Assembly (NCBI RefSeq): GCF_002872255.1
Contig: NZ_NIPR01000052.1
Span: 62,001 to 126,000 of the forward strand
Direction: 5' to 3'
Origin: Companilactobacillus nuruki
GTDB taxonomy: Bacteria; Bacillota; Bacilli; Lactobacillales; Lactobacillaceae
DNA: 64,000 bases
Part shown: positions 49,645-59,182 of the stretch, one piece after another
How the letters are laid out: every line of letters starts with the position of its first letter
How positions within the stretch are numbered: the first letter of the stretch is position 1
The notes under the pieces: generated by a model
Seen by the model: only the letters and a program-made list of their open reading frames with translations
Databases searched by the model: none
What the model was told of the DNA's origin: nothing
Position numbers and translations under genes: made by a program

Positions 49645-51324
49645 ATGAAAGAATTTTCAGACAAAACTAGATCCAATAATTTACAGGTAATGCAAGACCA
49701 AGTGCTTGACCTATTAGTTATCGGTGGTGGCATCACAGGTAGCGGTATTGCACTTGATGCACAAACCAGAGATATTCAAACTGGCTTAATTGAAATGCGT
49801 GATTTTGCTTCTGGTACCTCTAGTCGTTCTACAAAACTAGTTCATGGTGGTTTACGTTATCTAAAACAAGCTGCTATCAAGGAAGTCCACGAAGTTGGAA
49901 GTGAACGTGCTATTGTTTACAATAATGCTCCTCAAATCACTACTCCATTGAAAATGATGCTTCCATTTTATGCAGATGGAACTTTTGGTCCCTTCTCAAC
50001 TGCTATCGGACTAGATGTTTATGATCGCTTAGCCGAGGTAAAACATTCTGAAAGAAAGTATATGTTAAACTCTCATGACACTCTCGAACGTGAACCGTAT
50101 CTAAAGGGTGAAAATCTTAAAGGATCAGGAGTTTATGTTGAGTATCGCACTGACGATGCTAGATTAACATTAGAGGTTCTAAAAAAGGCCAATGAACTGG
50201 GAGCTTTGATTGCTAACTATGTCAAAGCAACTGGTCTTTTATATGATAAGGATAACCAAATCTGCGGTGTTATCTTCAAAAACTTAATTGATGGTACTAC
50301 TGGTGAAATTCACGCTAAAAAAGTTATCAATGCCTGTGGACCGTGGGTTGATGAAATTAGAGAAATGGACAACTCTAATCATGGCAAGCATCTACACTTA
50401 ACCAAGGGCGTGCATTTAGTCATTGATCATGAAAAGTTTCCTATTTCAAATTCGGTTTATTTTGATACCCCCTTCCATGATGGTCGAATGATGTTTGCCA
50501 TTCCTCGCGAAGGTAAAACTTATATAGGAACAACCGATACTACCTGGACCGAAGACCCTAAAGAGCCAAATATAACTGCAACAGACGTTACATACATTCT
50601 TGCAGCTGCAAATCAAATGTTTGATTTACCACAATATTTAACACCTGATGATGTTGAGAGTGGTTGGTCTGGGGTACGTCCTTTGATTCAAGAAGAGGGT
50701 AAATCTCCATCCGAGATTTCTCGTAAAGATGAAATTTTTCAATCAAACTCCGGACTATTATCAATTGCTGGTGGTAAGTTGACAGGGTATCGGAAAATGG
50801 CTGAAAAAATTGTCGACCGCGTGGCCCAACAATTAACAATTGACTCCAATTACGAATACAAACCTACTATCACAAAAAATCTTTCCCTTTCTGGTGGCGA
50901 TGATGGTTGGATGGAATTCTTCGATTCTAAAGTTCATGAGGGAATAATCAATTATGATCTCGAACGTAGCGATGCCGAAAAGTTGGTTCAAAGATACGGT
51001 TCAAATGTGGACGATATTTTTGAATTATTGCCTGATACAAAAACCAAAGCCCGTTTACCAAGAATAGACTGGGCTATGTTGATGTATGGACTACAAGCTG
51101 AAATGGTTGAACATCCTATTGATTATTTACTTCGTCGCAGTAGCCAAATGCTATTTGATATTAATCATATGAAATCTATCAAAACACCCGTAATTGACTG
51201 CATGGCTAAATATTATGATTGGTCTGATGAGACAAAACAGGAAATGACTGATGAAGTTAACCAAAAACTTGCTTTAACTGACATAAGCTCTATAAAAAAG
51301 AAATATCACACGCTTAATAAATAA
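49645..51324 (+). CDS. glpD: Glycerol-3-phosphate dehydrogenase/oxidase (FAD-dependent)
   Basis: This FAD enzyme oxidises sn-glycerol 3-phosphate to dihydroxyacetone phosphate at the membrane. The 559-aa product has the N-terminal dinucleotide fold VIGGGITGSG, the DFASGTSSRSTKLVHGGLRYL signature and IAGGKLTGYR. The length is closer to GlpD than to the longer H2O2-forming GlpO, but sequence alone does not settle the electron acceptor. The ATG at 49645 follows GGAGG. No glpK or glpF lies nearby. A cre-like site suggests glucose repression. Confidence 0.9.
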   Translation: MKEFSDKTRSNNLQVMQDQVLDLLVIGGGITGSGIALDAQTRDIQTGLIEMRDFASGTSSRSTKLVHGGLRYLKQAAIKEVHEVGSERAIVYNNAPQITTPLKMMLPFYADGTFGPFSTAIGLDVYDRLAEVKHSERKYMLNSHDTLEREPYLKGENLKGSGVYVEYRTDDARLTLEVLKKANELGALIANYVKATGLLYDKDNQICGVIFKNLIDGTTGEIHAKKVINACGPWVDEIREMDNSNHGKHLHLTKGVHLVIDHEKFPISNSVYFDTPFHDGRMMFAIPREGKTYIGTTDTTWTEDPKEPNITATDVTYILAAANQMFDLPQYLTPDDVESGWSGVRPLIQEEGKSPSEISRKDEIFQSNSGLLSIAGGKLTGYRKMAEKIVDRVAQQLTIDSNYEYKPTITKNLSLSGGDDGWMEFFDSKVHEGIINYDLERSDAEKLVQRYGSNVDDIFELLPDTKTKARLPRIDWAMLMYGLQAEMVEHPIDYLLRRSSQMLFDINHMKSIKTPVIDCMAKYYDWSDETKQEMTDEVNQKLALTDISSIKKKYHTLNK

Positions 51325-51382
51325 CCGTTTTGAAATTAAAGATTTGTTGCTAGCTTATTAAATATCAAATAAATATCTGATA

Positions 51383-51410
51383 CTGACTTTAAAATTTTCT
51401 GAATTATAGT
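51383..51410 (+). promoter_or_regulatory. Probable mscL promoter
   Basis: CTGACT (51383-51388) and TATAGT (51405-51410) are 16 nt apart, 58 nt before the mscL ATG. Confidence 0.45.
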
Positions 51411-51467
51411 AAAGTTATCTTTGTACTTTGAAAAAGGTAATTTATCAATGAAGGAGATTTGGCGAGA

Positions 51468-51878
51468 ATGTTTAAGGAATTTCAAGAATTTATTTCCCGT
51501 GGTACTGTTGTTGACTTAGCTGTCGGTGTTATCGTTGGTGCTGCTTTTAATAATTTAGTATCAGCGATTACCACTTATCTCTTAAATCCGCTAATCGGAC
51601 TCTTTATTGGGCAAATTGATCTATCAGATATGAAATTCCAAGTATTAGGTGCAAACTTTTTAATCGGTGATTTCGTTAATGCTTTAATCAATTTCTTAAT
51701 CATTATGTTTGTTGTCTTTTTAATTGTTAAGATGATGAATAAAATGCGCCGCGATGGTTCACGTAGTAAATTTGATCAAAACGGTGAGGAGATTCCCGAT
51801 CCACAAACTGAATATTTGCAACAAATTCGTGACTTATTAAGATACCAACAAAGAAATAATAACGACAGAAGATATTAG
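51468..51878 (+). CDS. mscL: Large-conductance mechanosensitive channel
   Basis: MscL opens under membrane tension and releases solutes on osmotic downshock. The 136-aa protein has an N-terminal amphipathic segment (MFKEFQEFISRG). Helix 1 is at about 14-45 with AVGVIVGAAF. Helix 2 is at about 68-92, and a charged C-terminal tail follows. The frame opens at 51459, but the ATG at 51468 gives the family start and suits AAGGAGA. A bidirectional terminator follows. Confidence 0.95.
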   Translation: MFKEFQEFISRGTVVDLAVGVIVGAAFNNLVSAITTYLLNPLIGLFIGQIDLSDMKFQVLGANFLIGDFVNALINFLIIMFVVFLIVKMMNKMRRDGSRSKFDQNGEEIPDPQTEYLQQIRDLLRYQQRNNNDRRY

Positions 51879-51890
51879 GTTTTGAATATA

Positions 51891-51934
51891 AAAAAAACAC
51901 AACTTGTTTTGTTTAAAATAAGTTGTGTTTTTTT
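51891..51934. terminator. Bidirectional terminator after mscL
   Basis: AAAAAAACACAACTT and AAGTTGTGTTTTTTT form a perfect 15-bp stem with a 14-nt loop. It serves mscL and the convergent DapB-like gene. Confidence 0.9.
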
Positions 51935-51980
51935 ATATTTAGATTGGAACAAAAATTTTAAATAATTTTTCTATAAACTA

Positions 51981-53012
51981 TCACAGCAATGGTGTGACTA
52001 CTTTTAAATCCAATGCTTGTAAGAAACCACTGGTTCCATCAACAACCATTGGAATAACATTGACACTTGGTGCTGCACTAGTTACGTAACTTTCATCTAA
52101 AGGCATCATACCATCAATTTTAATATCCAATGCTTTTGGAATTCCTTCAATATGGATCTTGTTATCAATTTCTGGAGTTTTGACTACATCATCACAGATC
52201 TTATGAACATAGATCAAACTAACTTTGCTCTCGCCATTAATCAAGCCGCTCATTGTAAAACGATGTCCAGAAATAGTTCCTTTTTTAACAGTTCCAAAAG
52301 TAGGATGTAAATCCTCAGGAGCTGTAAAACATTCATGTTCTATTTTCACTTCATCAAATTTGAATCCTAATCTAGCACCCATCTCATAAACACCTGAAAC
52401 ATAGTATGAGGCAATTCCCATCTTTAATTTATCCTGTGGGAATTTGTCTGGGTCCATTCCATAGCCAAAAACTTTTACCCAACTTGAATAATTATGTTGA
52501 TCATCTTCTCCAGATTGGACAGTGATATTATCAACATGCCCCATCAATCCTGCTAAAACCGTTGGAATATATGAGGCATAGGCTCCTGGCAATAATCCAG
52601 TTGGTAAATATGAAACACCATTCTCATTAGCCGTATCATTTATCATCTTGTAAAGATCAGGCGTAGTTACTTGTGAATAATAAATAGGCAAAGTAGTTAT
52701 TACATTCTTCTTAGCCTTTAGTAATTTACAAATTCCCAAAGCACTAGGTGTAAAACCGCCCTTTTCATCACGAACTAGCGGCGTGTAATCTAAAACTACG
52801 TCGGCTTCTAGTTGCAATGCTTTATCAATATCATCTGTCACTGTTATACCGGTTTTATCAAATCCAAATATTTCACCGGCATCTTGACCAATTTTTTTAG
52901 GGTCAACATCAACCGCTGCAACTAATTGTAATGACTTCTTTTCCTGAATCATCCTTATAGCTGCCCGACCAACATTACCAAGGCCCCAAACGATAACTTT
53001 ATACTGTTTCAT
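51981..53012 (-). CDS. DapB-like NAD(P)-dependent oxidoreductase
   Basis: The 343-aa protein has an N-terminal Rossmann fold (VWGLGNVGRAAIRM) related to dihydrodipicolinate reductase. Its overall shape resembles 2,4-diaminopentanoate dehydrogenases rather than true DapB, which is shorter. No lysine-pathway genes are near, so a role in lysine synthesis is unlikely; the substrate is unknown. Two adjacent ATG codons (53015 and 53012) follow GGGGTGAT, and the second gives better spacing. TTGATA/TAGATA upstream may be its promoter. Confidence 0.75.
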   Translation of the reverse strand: MKQYKVIVWGLGNVGRAAIRMIQEKKSLQLVAAVDVDPKKIGQDAGEIFGFDKTGITVTDDIDKALQLEADVVLDYTPLVRDEKGGFTPSALGICKLLKAKKNVITTLPIYYSQVTTPDLYKMINDTANENGVSYLPTGLLPGAYASYIPTVLAGLMGHVDNITVQSGEDDQHNYSSWVKVFGYGMDPDKFPQDKLKMGIASYYVSGVYEMGARLGFKFDEVKIEHECFTAPEDLHPTFGTVKKGTISGHRFTMSGLINGESKVSLIYVHKICDDVVKTPEIDNKIHIEGIPKALDIKIDGMMPLDESYVTSAAPSVNVIPMVVDGTSGFLQALDLKVVTPLL

Positions 53013-53221
53013 CATATCACCCCAATTCGACCTAAATGGTCTTATCTATTGCTCATCGTATCACAATATCAAAAGGTGATTAAACATCTTGTTAAGAAAT
53101 GAATCAGTTTTTAAATTTTGTCTTTAAATACATAGGAAAATTCCACAGTAATATAAAGTGGCACTTTAATTACAGAAAAAATAAACCATGACAAAACAAT
53201 CTTATTAATTAAATGTTTAAA

Positions 53222-54124
53222 TTATTTCTTTGATGAAGATGATGACGAAATGAAACCTGAGAGAACATCCTTCAAATTATTATCCTTGATAGAAACATCA
53301 GCCCTCTTCAATACTTTAGAAATCACTTTTTGCATAACTGTAGAATCTTGCATCCATGAAGCGTAAATCTTAGATTTAAGTTCAGCAGTGTGATCGCTCA
53401 TCTTACCCTTAGAAGGTTTCTTAACAAGTTGAATAACACTGTAACCATAACTAGTCTTAACAGGTGTTGATGTATAATCTCCAACCTTATCTAGTTTATA
53501 TGCAGCTGTCTTAAAGTCGGTATCGATACTTGTACTATCGTTATCAAAGGCAGCCATCTTACCACCCTTGTCCTTTGTAGCTGAATCAGTTGAATATTCT
53601 TTAGCTAATTTAGCAAAATCTTCACCGTTTTGAAGTTTTGTAATAACTTCTTTAGCAGTGTCTTCTTTACTTACAAGAATTTGTGCAACTTGAATCTTAG
53701 GTTGGTAGCTCTTCCATTCCTTTTTAAGTTGAGCAGTTGTAATTGTCTTGTTCTTCTTCAAAGCAGCTTTTGTAAGAAGATTAAAACGAATCCTCTTCTT
53801 AAGTTGAGCAGTTGTCATACCACTTTGTTGAAGAAAAGAGCTGAATGATGAACCATATTGACTCTTTAATTTATTGTATTTATTGTTTACTTCTTTTGCA
53901 GATACATCCTTACCATATTGGCCTTCAAGAGCCTTAGTAATGATCATTGTTTGAAATGTTTGCTTACCTGATGAAGAATCTTTCATTTCTTTGTAATATT
54001 CTTCTTGGGTAATTCTGCCACCTTTAAGAGTAGCAATGGTCTTGTTACCAGAACAACCAGCAACAACTGATACCATAAATAGGCCAGCAATAGTTAAGAT
54101 CCATTTAGTTAATCGTTTATTCAT
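53222..54124 (-). CDS. prsA: Foldase lipoprotein PrsA
   Basis: PrsA is an extracytoplasmic, lipid-anchored peptidyl-prolyl isomerase that folds secreted proteins. The 300-aa product has a type II signal peptide with lipobox VAGC (Cys24). An N-terminal SurA-like region, a parvulin domain (about 142-236, with VAQILVSKED and SYGYSVIQLVKK) and a Ser/Lys-rich tail follow. The ATG follows AAGGATG. Confidence 0.94.
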   Translation of the reverse strand: MNKRLTKWILTIAGLFMVSVVAGCSGNKTIATLKGGRITQEEYYKEMKDSSSGKQTFQTMIITKALEGQYGKDVSAKEVNNKYNKLKSQYGSSFSSFLQQSGMTTAQLKKRIRFNLLTKAALKKNKTITTAQLKKEWKSYQPKIQVAQILVSKEDTAKEVITKLQNGEDFAKLAKEYSTDSATKDKGGKMAAFDNDSTSIDTDFKTAAYKLDKVGDYTSTPVKTSYGYSVIQLVKKPSKGKMSDHTAELKSKIYASWMQDSTVMQKVISKVLKRADVSIKDNNLKDVLSGFISSSSSSKK

Positions 54125-54235
54125 TTTTATACATCCTTAATTAATATTTACATTTAAGAAGGGTACCATAAAGTAAGATAAATAATTCATTATTTTATGA
54201 AAGAAATCCATAATTGGCACTATGTCTAAAGAACA

Positions 54236-54282
54236 AAAAAAGGTTCGATGTTGAATTTTTTCAAATTCACATCGAACCTTTT
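54236..54282 (-). terminator. Terminator of glmU-prs
   Basis: GGTTCGATGTGAATTT and AAATTCAACATCGAACC form a long stem with one mismatch on the minus strand, followed by seven T residues. It lies about 40 nt after the prs stop. Confidence 0.85.
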
Positions 54283-54322
54283 CAATGAAGAGATTGTTTT
54301 GTAACAGTCTCCTTTTATATTT

Positions 54323-55306
54323 TTACTTTTTAGTATTTCTTTCAAAACGAGTATTAAACAATGGACTAACTGGATCGTTATCATGAACACGTTTAATGGC
54401 TTCACCAATAAGTGGTCCAACAGAAACCTGAACCATCTTATCAATAATCTTTTCTTTAGGAAGATTAATTGAGTCAGTTACGACTAAGGTCTTAATTGGT
54501 GATGCTTCAATTCTTTCAATAGCTGGACCAGAAAGAATTGGATGTGTACAACATGCATAAACTTCAGTAGCTCCGGCATCAATCAATGCTTGGGAAGCTA
54601 GAGAAATTGTACCAGCAGTATCGATCATATCATCAATAATAATTGCACGTTTTCCCTCAACATTACCAATAATGTTCATAACCTCAGCAACATTAGCACG
54701 AGGTCTACGTTTATCAATAATAGCAATTGGTGTCTTCAAAAATTCAGCTAATTTTCTAGCACGTGTAACACCACCATGATCGGGTGAAACCACAACCGCA
54801 CCTTCTTCAAGATGATTTGATAAGAAATAGTCAGCCAATAATGGAGCACCCATCAAGTGGTCAACAGGAATATCAAAGAATCCTTGAATTTGTGCAGCAT
54901 GAAGATCAAGTGCAAGAACACGATCAACACCAGCACGTTCTAACATATTAGCAACCAACTTGGCTGTAATAGGTTCACGTGAACGCGATTTACGGTCTTG
55001 TCTAGCGTAACCATAATATGGAATAACAACATTGATGACACTTGCTGAAGCACGTCTTAGTGCATCAACCATGATCAAAAGTTCCATCAAATTGTCGTTA
55101 ACTGGAGCTGAGGTTGATTGAATCAAGAATACTTCAGCGCCACGAATACTTTCTTCAATATTAATTTGGATTTCACCATCACTAAAACGTGTTACTGATG
55201 ACTTTCCTAGTGGTACACCCACCTCTTTGGCAATCTTTTCTGCCAAAGGTTTGTTAGAATTCAATGCAAAAATCTTCATTGGTCCTTCGTTATTTTGAAA
55301 TGACAT
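54323..55306 (-). CDS. prs: Ribose-phosphate pyrophosphokinase
   Basis: Prs makes PRPP from ribose 5-phosphate and ATP for purine, pyrimidine, His and Trp synthesis. The 327-aa product has [10 protein letters not shown], the PRPP loop [11 protein letters not shown] and the [12 protein letters not shown] metal-binding segment. The ATG lies 8 nt after GGTGA and 14 nt after glmU, forming the conserved glmU-prs pair. It lies near purR, whose ligand is PRPP. Confidence 0.97.
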   Translation of the reverse strand: MSFQNNEGPMKIFALNSNKPLAEKIAKEVGVPLGKSSVTRFSDGEIQINIEESIRGAEVFLIQSTSAPVNDNLMELLIMVDALRRASASVINVVIPYYGYARQDRKSRSREPITAKLVANMLERAGVDRVLALDLHAAQIQGFFDIPVDHLMGAPLLADYFLSNHLEEGAVVVSPDHGGVTRARKLAEFLKTPIAIIDKRRPRANVAEVMNIIGNVEGKRAIIIDDMIDTAGTISLASQALIDAGATEVYACCTHPILSGPAIERIEASPIKTLVVTDSINLPKEKIIDKMVQVSVGPLIGEAIKRVHDNDPVSPLFNTRFERNTKK

Positions 55307-55320
55307 TTAATTTTTCACCC

Positions 55321-56709
55321 TTATTTCCAATCTTCACTATTTGATAATGGTAATCTATTCCAAAAATCTTCTTTATTAGTTTGTCTTTGACGTGCAATAG
55401 CCATTGCGTGCTTGGGAACGTCATCAGTAATAGTTGAACCAGCTGCAATAAATGAATGATCTGACATTTCTACAGGAGCAACAATATTTGAATTGCTACC
55501 AATGAATGAATGATCACCAATATTACTATGCCACTTCTTAACACCATCATAGTTGACAAAAACAACACCACATCCAACGTTAATATCAGTTCCAAGCGTT
55601 GCATCACCAACATATGACAAATGTCCTACCTTAGTTCTGTCACCGATTTTAGCATTTTTTATTTCACAGAAATTGCCAATATGGACATCGCGACCAATTT
55701 CAGCCTTGGGTCTTAAATGTGAGTTAGGACCAACATTACTGCCTTTATGCATAATGGCATCTTCAATTGTTGAACTGATAACCTCAACATTATCTTGAAT
55801 TTCAGAATTTGAAATCCTTGATCCCGAACTGATAACACATTCAGATCCAATCGTAGTTTTACCAAAGATTTTAACATTTGGTTCAATAATCGTATCATTG
55901 CCAATTTCAACATCTATATCAATATAGGTATTATCCGGATCAACGATTGTAACGCCATCACGCATATGGGCCTCATTGATTCTTCTTTGCATGATCTTTT
56001 CTGCTTTAGATAGCGCTACACGATCATTAACACCCATTGATTCACTCAAATCAGCCATTTGATATGCTGAAACTTTCTTGCCTTGTTCTTTAAGCAAAGA
56101 AATTACATCTGGCAAATAATATTCACCTTGAGCATTGTTATTCTTAACCTTATGCAAGTTTTCGAATAATAATTGATTATCGAATGCCAAAACGCCTGTA
56201 TTAATTTCATGAATTTCCTGTTCACTTCTTGAGGCATCTTTTTGTTCAACGATCTTCTCTACATTGCCATTTGCATCACGAACAATTCGACCATAACCAA
56301 ACGGATCATCCGCATGGGCAGTTAAAATTGTTACAGCAGCTGCTTCCTTCTCATGAAAATCCAAAAGTTTTTCAAAAGTATCAGCTGTAAATAGAGGCGT
56401 ATCTCCAGTAACAACCAAAGTAATACCCTCTTTACTACCTAGATCTTTCTCAGATTGCAATACAGCATGACCTGTACCCAATTGCTCGGATTGTAAAGCA
56501 TACTTTGTTCTATCTCCCAGCAAGTCCTTAACTTTATCGGCACCATTGCCAATAATAGTTTCGATCATATCAGGTTTAATTTTTTCAACTTGAGTTAGAA
56601 CATGATCGACCATAGCCTTACCTGCAACAGGATGCAATACCTTATACAACCTTGACTTCATTCTTGTACCTTTTCCAGCTGCAAGAATTATTACATAACG
56701 ATTCGACAT
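55321..56709 (-). CDS. glmU: Bifunctional UDP-GlcNAc pyrophosphorylase / GlcN-1-P acetyltransferase
   Basis: GlmU acetylates glucosamine 1-phosphate and couples it to UTP, making UDP-GlcNAc for the cell wall. The 462-aa product has the nucleotidyltransferase motif [11 protein letters not shown] (9-19) and a C-terminal left-handed beta-helix of hexapeptide repeats (about 255-440). The ATG follows AGGGAG. An extended -10 promoter lies just upstream. Confidence 0.97.
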   Translation of the reverse strand: MSNRYVIILAAGKGTRMKSRLYKVLHPVAGKAMVDHVLTQVEKIKPDMIETIIGNGADKVKDLLGDRTKYALQSEQLGTGHAVLQSEKDLGSKEGITLVVTGDTPLFTADTFEKLLDFHEKEAAAVTILTAHADDPFGYGRIVRDANGNVEKIVEQKDASRSEQEIHEINTGVLAFDNQLLFENLHKVKNNNAQGEYYLPDVISLLKEQGKKVSAYQMADLSESMGVNDRVALSKAEKIMQRRINEAHMRDGVTIVDPDNTYIDIDVEIGNDTIIEPNVKIFGKTTIGSECVISSGSRISNSEIQDNVEVISSTIEDAIMHKGSNVGPNSHLRPKAEIGRDVHIGNFCEIKNAKIGDRTKVGHLSYVGDATLGTDINVGCGVVFVNYDGVKKWHSNIGDHSFIGSNSNIVAPVEMSDHSFIAAGSTITDDVPKHAMAIARQRQTNKEDFWNRLPLSNSEDWK

Positions 56710-56745
56710 CAGAAACTCCCTTCAGTCATTCAAATATCCTTATAT

Positions 56746-56775
56746 ATAATAGCATTATTATGTATGACTGCTCAA
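56746..56775 (-). promoter_or_regulatory. glmU-prs promoter flanked by an inverted repeat
   Basis: TTGAGC (56775-56770) and TATTAT (56751-56746) are 18 nt apart, with TGC before the -10. CAGTCAT (56723-56729) and ATGACTG (56764-56770) form inverted arms on either side. Confidence 0.55.
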
Positions 56776-56783
56776 TTAAGAAT

Positions 56784-57626
56784 TTACTCAAAATAACTGA
56801 AATCGGTATTAGTCAAATAATTACCTGATTCCACATTCAAAATTCTATTTTTTGTATCTATTTTAGTTACCTTAAATATAGATGTGATCTCATCATCGCT
56901 GAATTGACTATTTATATTAATGTTTTCAGCGAATACCGTAGCACCAACGAAAATCGCATTAAATTCTGAGATCAAACTACGTAATCCATTGATGGTACCG
57001 CCGCCTTTCATAAAATCATCAACAACAAGTACACGTGAGCCTTCATCCAGACTACGTTTTGAAAGCTCCATTTTTTCGACTCTATCACTTGAGCCCGAAG
57101 CGTAATTAACACTAATAGTGGAACCTTCTGTAATTTTTGAATCACGTCTAACGATCACAAACGGTATATTCAGAAAGTTTGCAACGCTCTGTGCAATTGG
57201 TATACCCTTAGTTGCCACCGTCATAACGACGTCGATTGAACTCTGCGAATATTGAGTAGCAATCATTCTACCAACTGTTCTTAATAATTCTGGATCAGCC
57301 AATAAATCGGTCAAATACAAATAACCGCCTGGTAAAATTCGATTAGGTTCAACTAAACGTTTTGACGTATCCTCAACAAATTCGGTTGCTTCTTTCTTAG
57401 AAATTCCCGGTGTAAAAATAACTCCACCACCTGCTCCAGGCAATGTTTCAAGAACCCCGATACCCCTGATCATAAAAGTTCTTCTCAAAATACCCAAATC
57501 TTCAGATATTGATGACTTTGCTGATTCATAACGATCCGCAAAAAATGCTAAAGAAATCAGTGTATGTGGGCGTTCCAATAAATAGCGCGTCATATCGATT
57601 AAACGTTCGCTTCTTCGTGTTTTCAT
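56784..57626 (-). CDS. purR: Pur operon repressor
   Basis: PurR of Gram-positive bacteria is a DNA-binding regulator of purine genes controlled by PRPP. The 280-aa product has an N-terminal winged-helix domain (MKTRRSERLIDMTRYLLERP). A C-terminal phosphoribosyltransferase-like domain has the PRPP loop VVDDFMKGGGT. A frame extension to 57683 is unlikely; the ATG at 57626 lies 7 nt behind AGGAGA. No convincing pair of PurBoxes was found in front of it. Confidence 0.95.
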   Translation of the reverse strand: MKTRRSERLIDMTRYLLERPHTLISLAFFADRYESAKSSISEDLGILRRTFMIRGIGVLETLPGAGGGVIFTPGISKKEATEFVEDTSKRLVEPNRILPGGYLYLTDLLADPELLRTVGRMIATQYSQSSIDVVMTVATKGIPIAQSVANFLNIPFVIVRRDSKITEGSTISVNYASGSSDRVEKMELSKRSLDEGSRVLVVDDFMKGGGTINGLRSLISEFNAIFVGATVFAENININSQFSDDEITSIFKVTKIDTKNRILNVESGNYLTNTDFSYFE

Positions 57627-57735
57627 CTTTTTTTCTCCTAAAACATATCTTCCTACAAAATTATAAAGCAAAACAATGAACAATTCATGTTTTTTTGAAA
57701 GGAATTCGTATCATTATCCAAACTTCAATATTGTT

Positions 57736-57875
57736 AGTTTAGTTATAGTGTGAGTTTTAGACAGATTCTTTTGGATCGTATAGCTTGGATATTAGTTTCA
57801 AGTCACGTCCATAGCGTTCCAGCCGAATTTCAATTCTTGTGGAAGGCGACAAGTATCTACATCACTAACTAAACT
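57736..57875. ncRNA. Structured 140-nt element between veg and purR (candidate RNA)
   Basis: The 314-nt gap between purR and veg has no ORF that I can support. It holds the veg terminator and this element. The ends AGTTTAGTTA and TAACTAAACT are perfect 10-bp complements 120 nt apart. Inside, more pairs nest: GTG/CAC, TTCCA/TGGAA around a GAAT/ATTC stem, and a GG-CGT...ACG-CC arm around CTTG/CAAG. This looks like a folded RNA or the structured leader of purR. The strand is not certain; a weak TTCAAA-TATATT pair would start a minus-strand RNA at the stem. I do not recognise the family. Confidence 0.3.
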
Positions 57876-57890
57876 TAAATATAAAATACA

Positions 57891-57924
57891 AAAAAGAGGT
57901 TTGAACTTTTACATTCAAACCTCT
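57891..57924 (-). terminator. veg terminator
   Basis: AGAGGTTTGAA and TTCAAACCTCT form a perfect 11-bp stem with an 8-nt loop, followed by TTTTTT on the minus strand, 16 nt after the veg stop. Confidence 0.85.
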
Positions 57925-57940
57925 TGCTAATGAAATCTTA

Positions 57941-58225
57941 TTATTCAGCCTCTAATTCTGAATCTTCAGTATCAGAATCAGCAACCTCTTCGCTATCAAA
58001 CTTGATATCGATTGATTTTGTTAATAAATCAGCATAACTATATGAAACTCTTTCAAATGAATTTTCGTTTTGATCAAGATCAACGACAAAAACTGAATGG
58101 AACGTTTCTGATAGAGTTCCTCGGCGACGGACAACCTTTTTACGACCTGCTTGTGCAACAATAGTCAAATTCTCACCTAAGTGTGAATCCAAACGACTCT
58201 TAATTGTCTTCAATGATGTTGGCAT
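57941..58225 (-). CDS. veg: Veg protein
   Basis: Veg is a small, highly expressed Firmicute protein linked to biofilm regulation in Bacillus; the mechanism is unclear. The 94-aa product starts MPTSLKTIKSRLDSHLGE and has the core AGRKKVVRRRGTLSETFHSVFVVDL. An acidic tail replaces the usual short end. An upstream GTG (58237) is too close to GGAG, so the ATG at 58225 is preferred. It has a strong promoter. Confidence 0.92.
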   Translation of the reverse strand: MPTSLKTIKSRLDSHLGENLTIVAQAGRKKVVRRRGTLSETFHSVFVVDLDQNENSFERVSYSYADLLTKSIDIKFDSEEVADSDTEDSELEAE

Positions 58226-58251
58226 AATAATAATCACTCCTTAGGAGTGAA

Positions 58252-58280
58252 ATTTTACCACGTTTTATTGAAAATTACAA
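58252..58280 (-). promoter_or_regulatory. veg promoter
   Basis: TTGTAA (58280-58275) and TAAAAT (58257-58252) are 17 nt apart, with TGG before the -10. The inverted repeat TCACTCC-TAA-GGAGTGA (58250-58234) spans the expected transcript start and the ribosome-binding site. Confidence 0.65.
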
Positions 58281-58300
58281 TAAAATAATATATTTGTAAT

Positions 58301-59182
58301 CTATTTTTTGCTAAATTCAATCGCCATTTTTTTAAATTGTTCGATAGAAACCTGCTCCCCACGGGCATTTTCCGCAATATCGCATTTTTCAAAAACATTT
58401 TTTATTTTTTCACGATTTTCATCTGTCCGACCTAACCAATTTAATAAATTGTTCATTAAACTTTTACGTTTTTGCATGAAAGAAGATCTAATTAATTTAT
58501 TGAAGAAAACTGGATCTTCAATATCAATCTGATCTTTTGGCAACCGATCCAATACCGCCACAGCTGAATCTACTTTTGGTCTTGGAATAAACGATTTACT
58601 ACCAACAATTCGATCAATTCTTGCATTCATTTGTGTTTGAACTGCAATTGACAATGAACCATATTCTCTATGCCCCGGATTGGCAGTGATTCTTTCAGCA
58701 ACTTCCTTTTGCATCATCAAAACTAATGATTGAAATGGATAGTCACTATTAATAAGGTTCAACATAATTGGTGTTGTAATGTAATAAGGAAGATTAGCAA
58801 CCACTTTAATGGTTTTTCCTTGCAAACCTTTTTCTTCAACAAACTTATCTAAATCAACTTTTAATATATCTTGATTGATAACTTCAATATTATCGTAATA
58901 TTGCAAAGTATCTGCTAAAACAGGGATTAAATTATCATCAATTTCAAAAGCAAAAACTTTCTCAGCTACTTGAGCTAATTTCTCCGTCAATGCACCGATA
59001 CCGGGTCCGATTTCAATTGCTATTTCATCAGACTTTAAGCCACTAGCATCAACAATATCGTCCAAAACTTTTTCATTGGTTAAGAAATTTTGTCCTAAAC
59101 TTTTCTTTGCGCGTAGTTTGTACTTTCGCATAATATCATTGGTACGAATAGGATCAGCAATACTTAATCTATTTTGTGTCAT
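58301..59182 (-). CDS. rsmA: 16S rRNA dimethyladenosine transferase
   Basis: RsmA (KsgA) dimethylates A1518 and A1519 of 16S rRNA late in 30S assembly. The 293-aa product has the SAM motifs LGQNFLTNEKVL and EIGPGIGALTEKLA, and the catalytic NLPYYITTPI. An upstream start at 59236 is unlikely. I chose the ATG at 59182 behind AAGGA. It overlaps the end of rnmV by 14 nt. Confidence 0.96.
   Translation of the reverse strand: MTQNRLSIADPIRTNDIMRKYKLRAKKSLGQNFLTNEKVLDDIVDASGLKSDEIAIEIGPGIGALTEKLAQVAEKVFAFEIDDNLIPVLADTLQYYDNIEVINQDILKVDLDKFVEEKGLQGKTIKVVANLPYYITTPIMLNLINSDYPFQSLVLMMQKEVAERITANPGHREYGSLSIAVQTQMNARIDRIVGSKSFIPRPKVDSAVAVLDRLPKDQIDIEDPVFFNKLIRSSFMQKRKSLMNNLLNWLGRTDENREKIKNVFEKCDIAENARGEQVSIEQFKKMAIEFSKK

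Noticed and set aside
57790-57835. PurBox upstream of purR
   Set aside because: A CCGAATT segment is present, but no inverted partner at the usual spacing; the match is too weak.
57736-57875. Miniature transposable element
   Set aside because: The inverted ends could be terminal repeats, but no target-site duplication or second copy in the window was seen.
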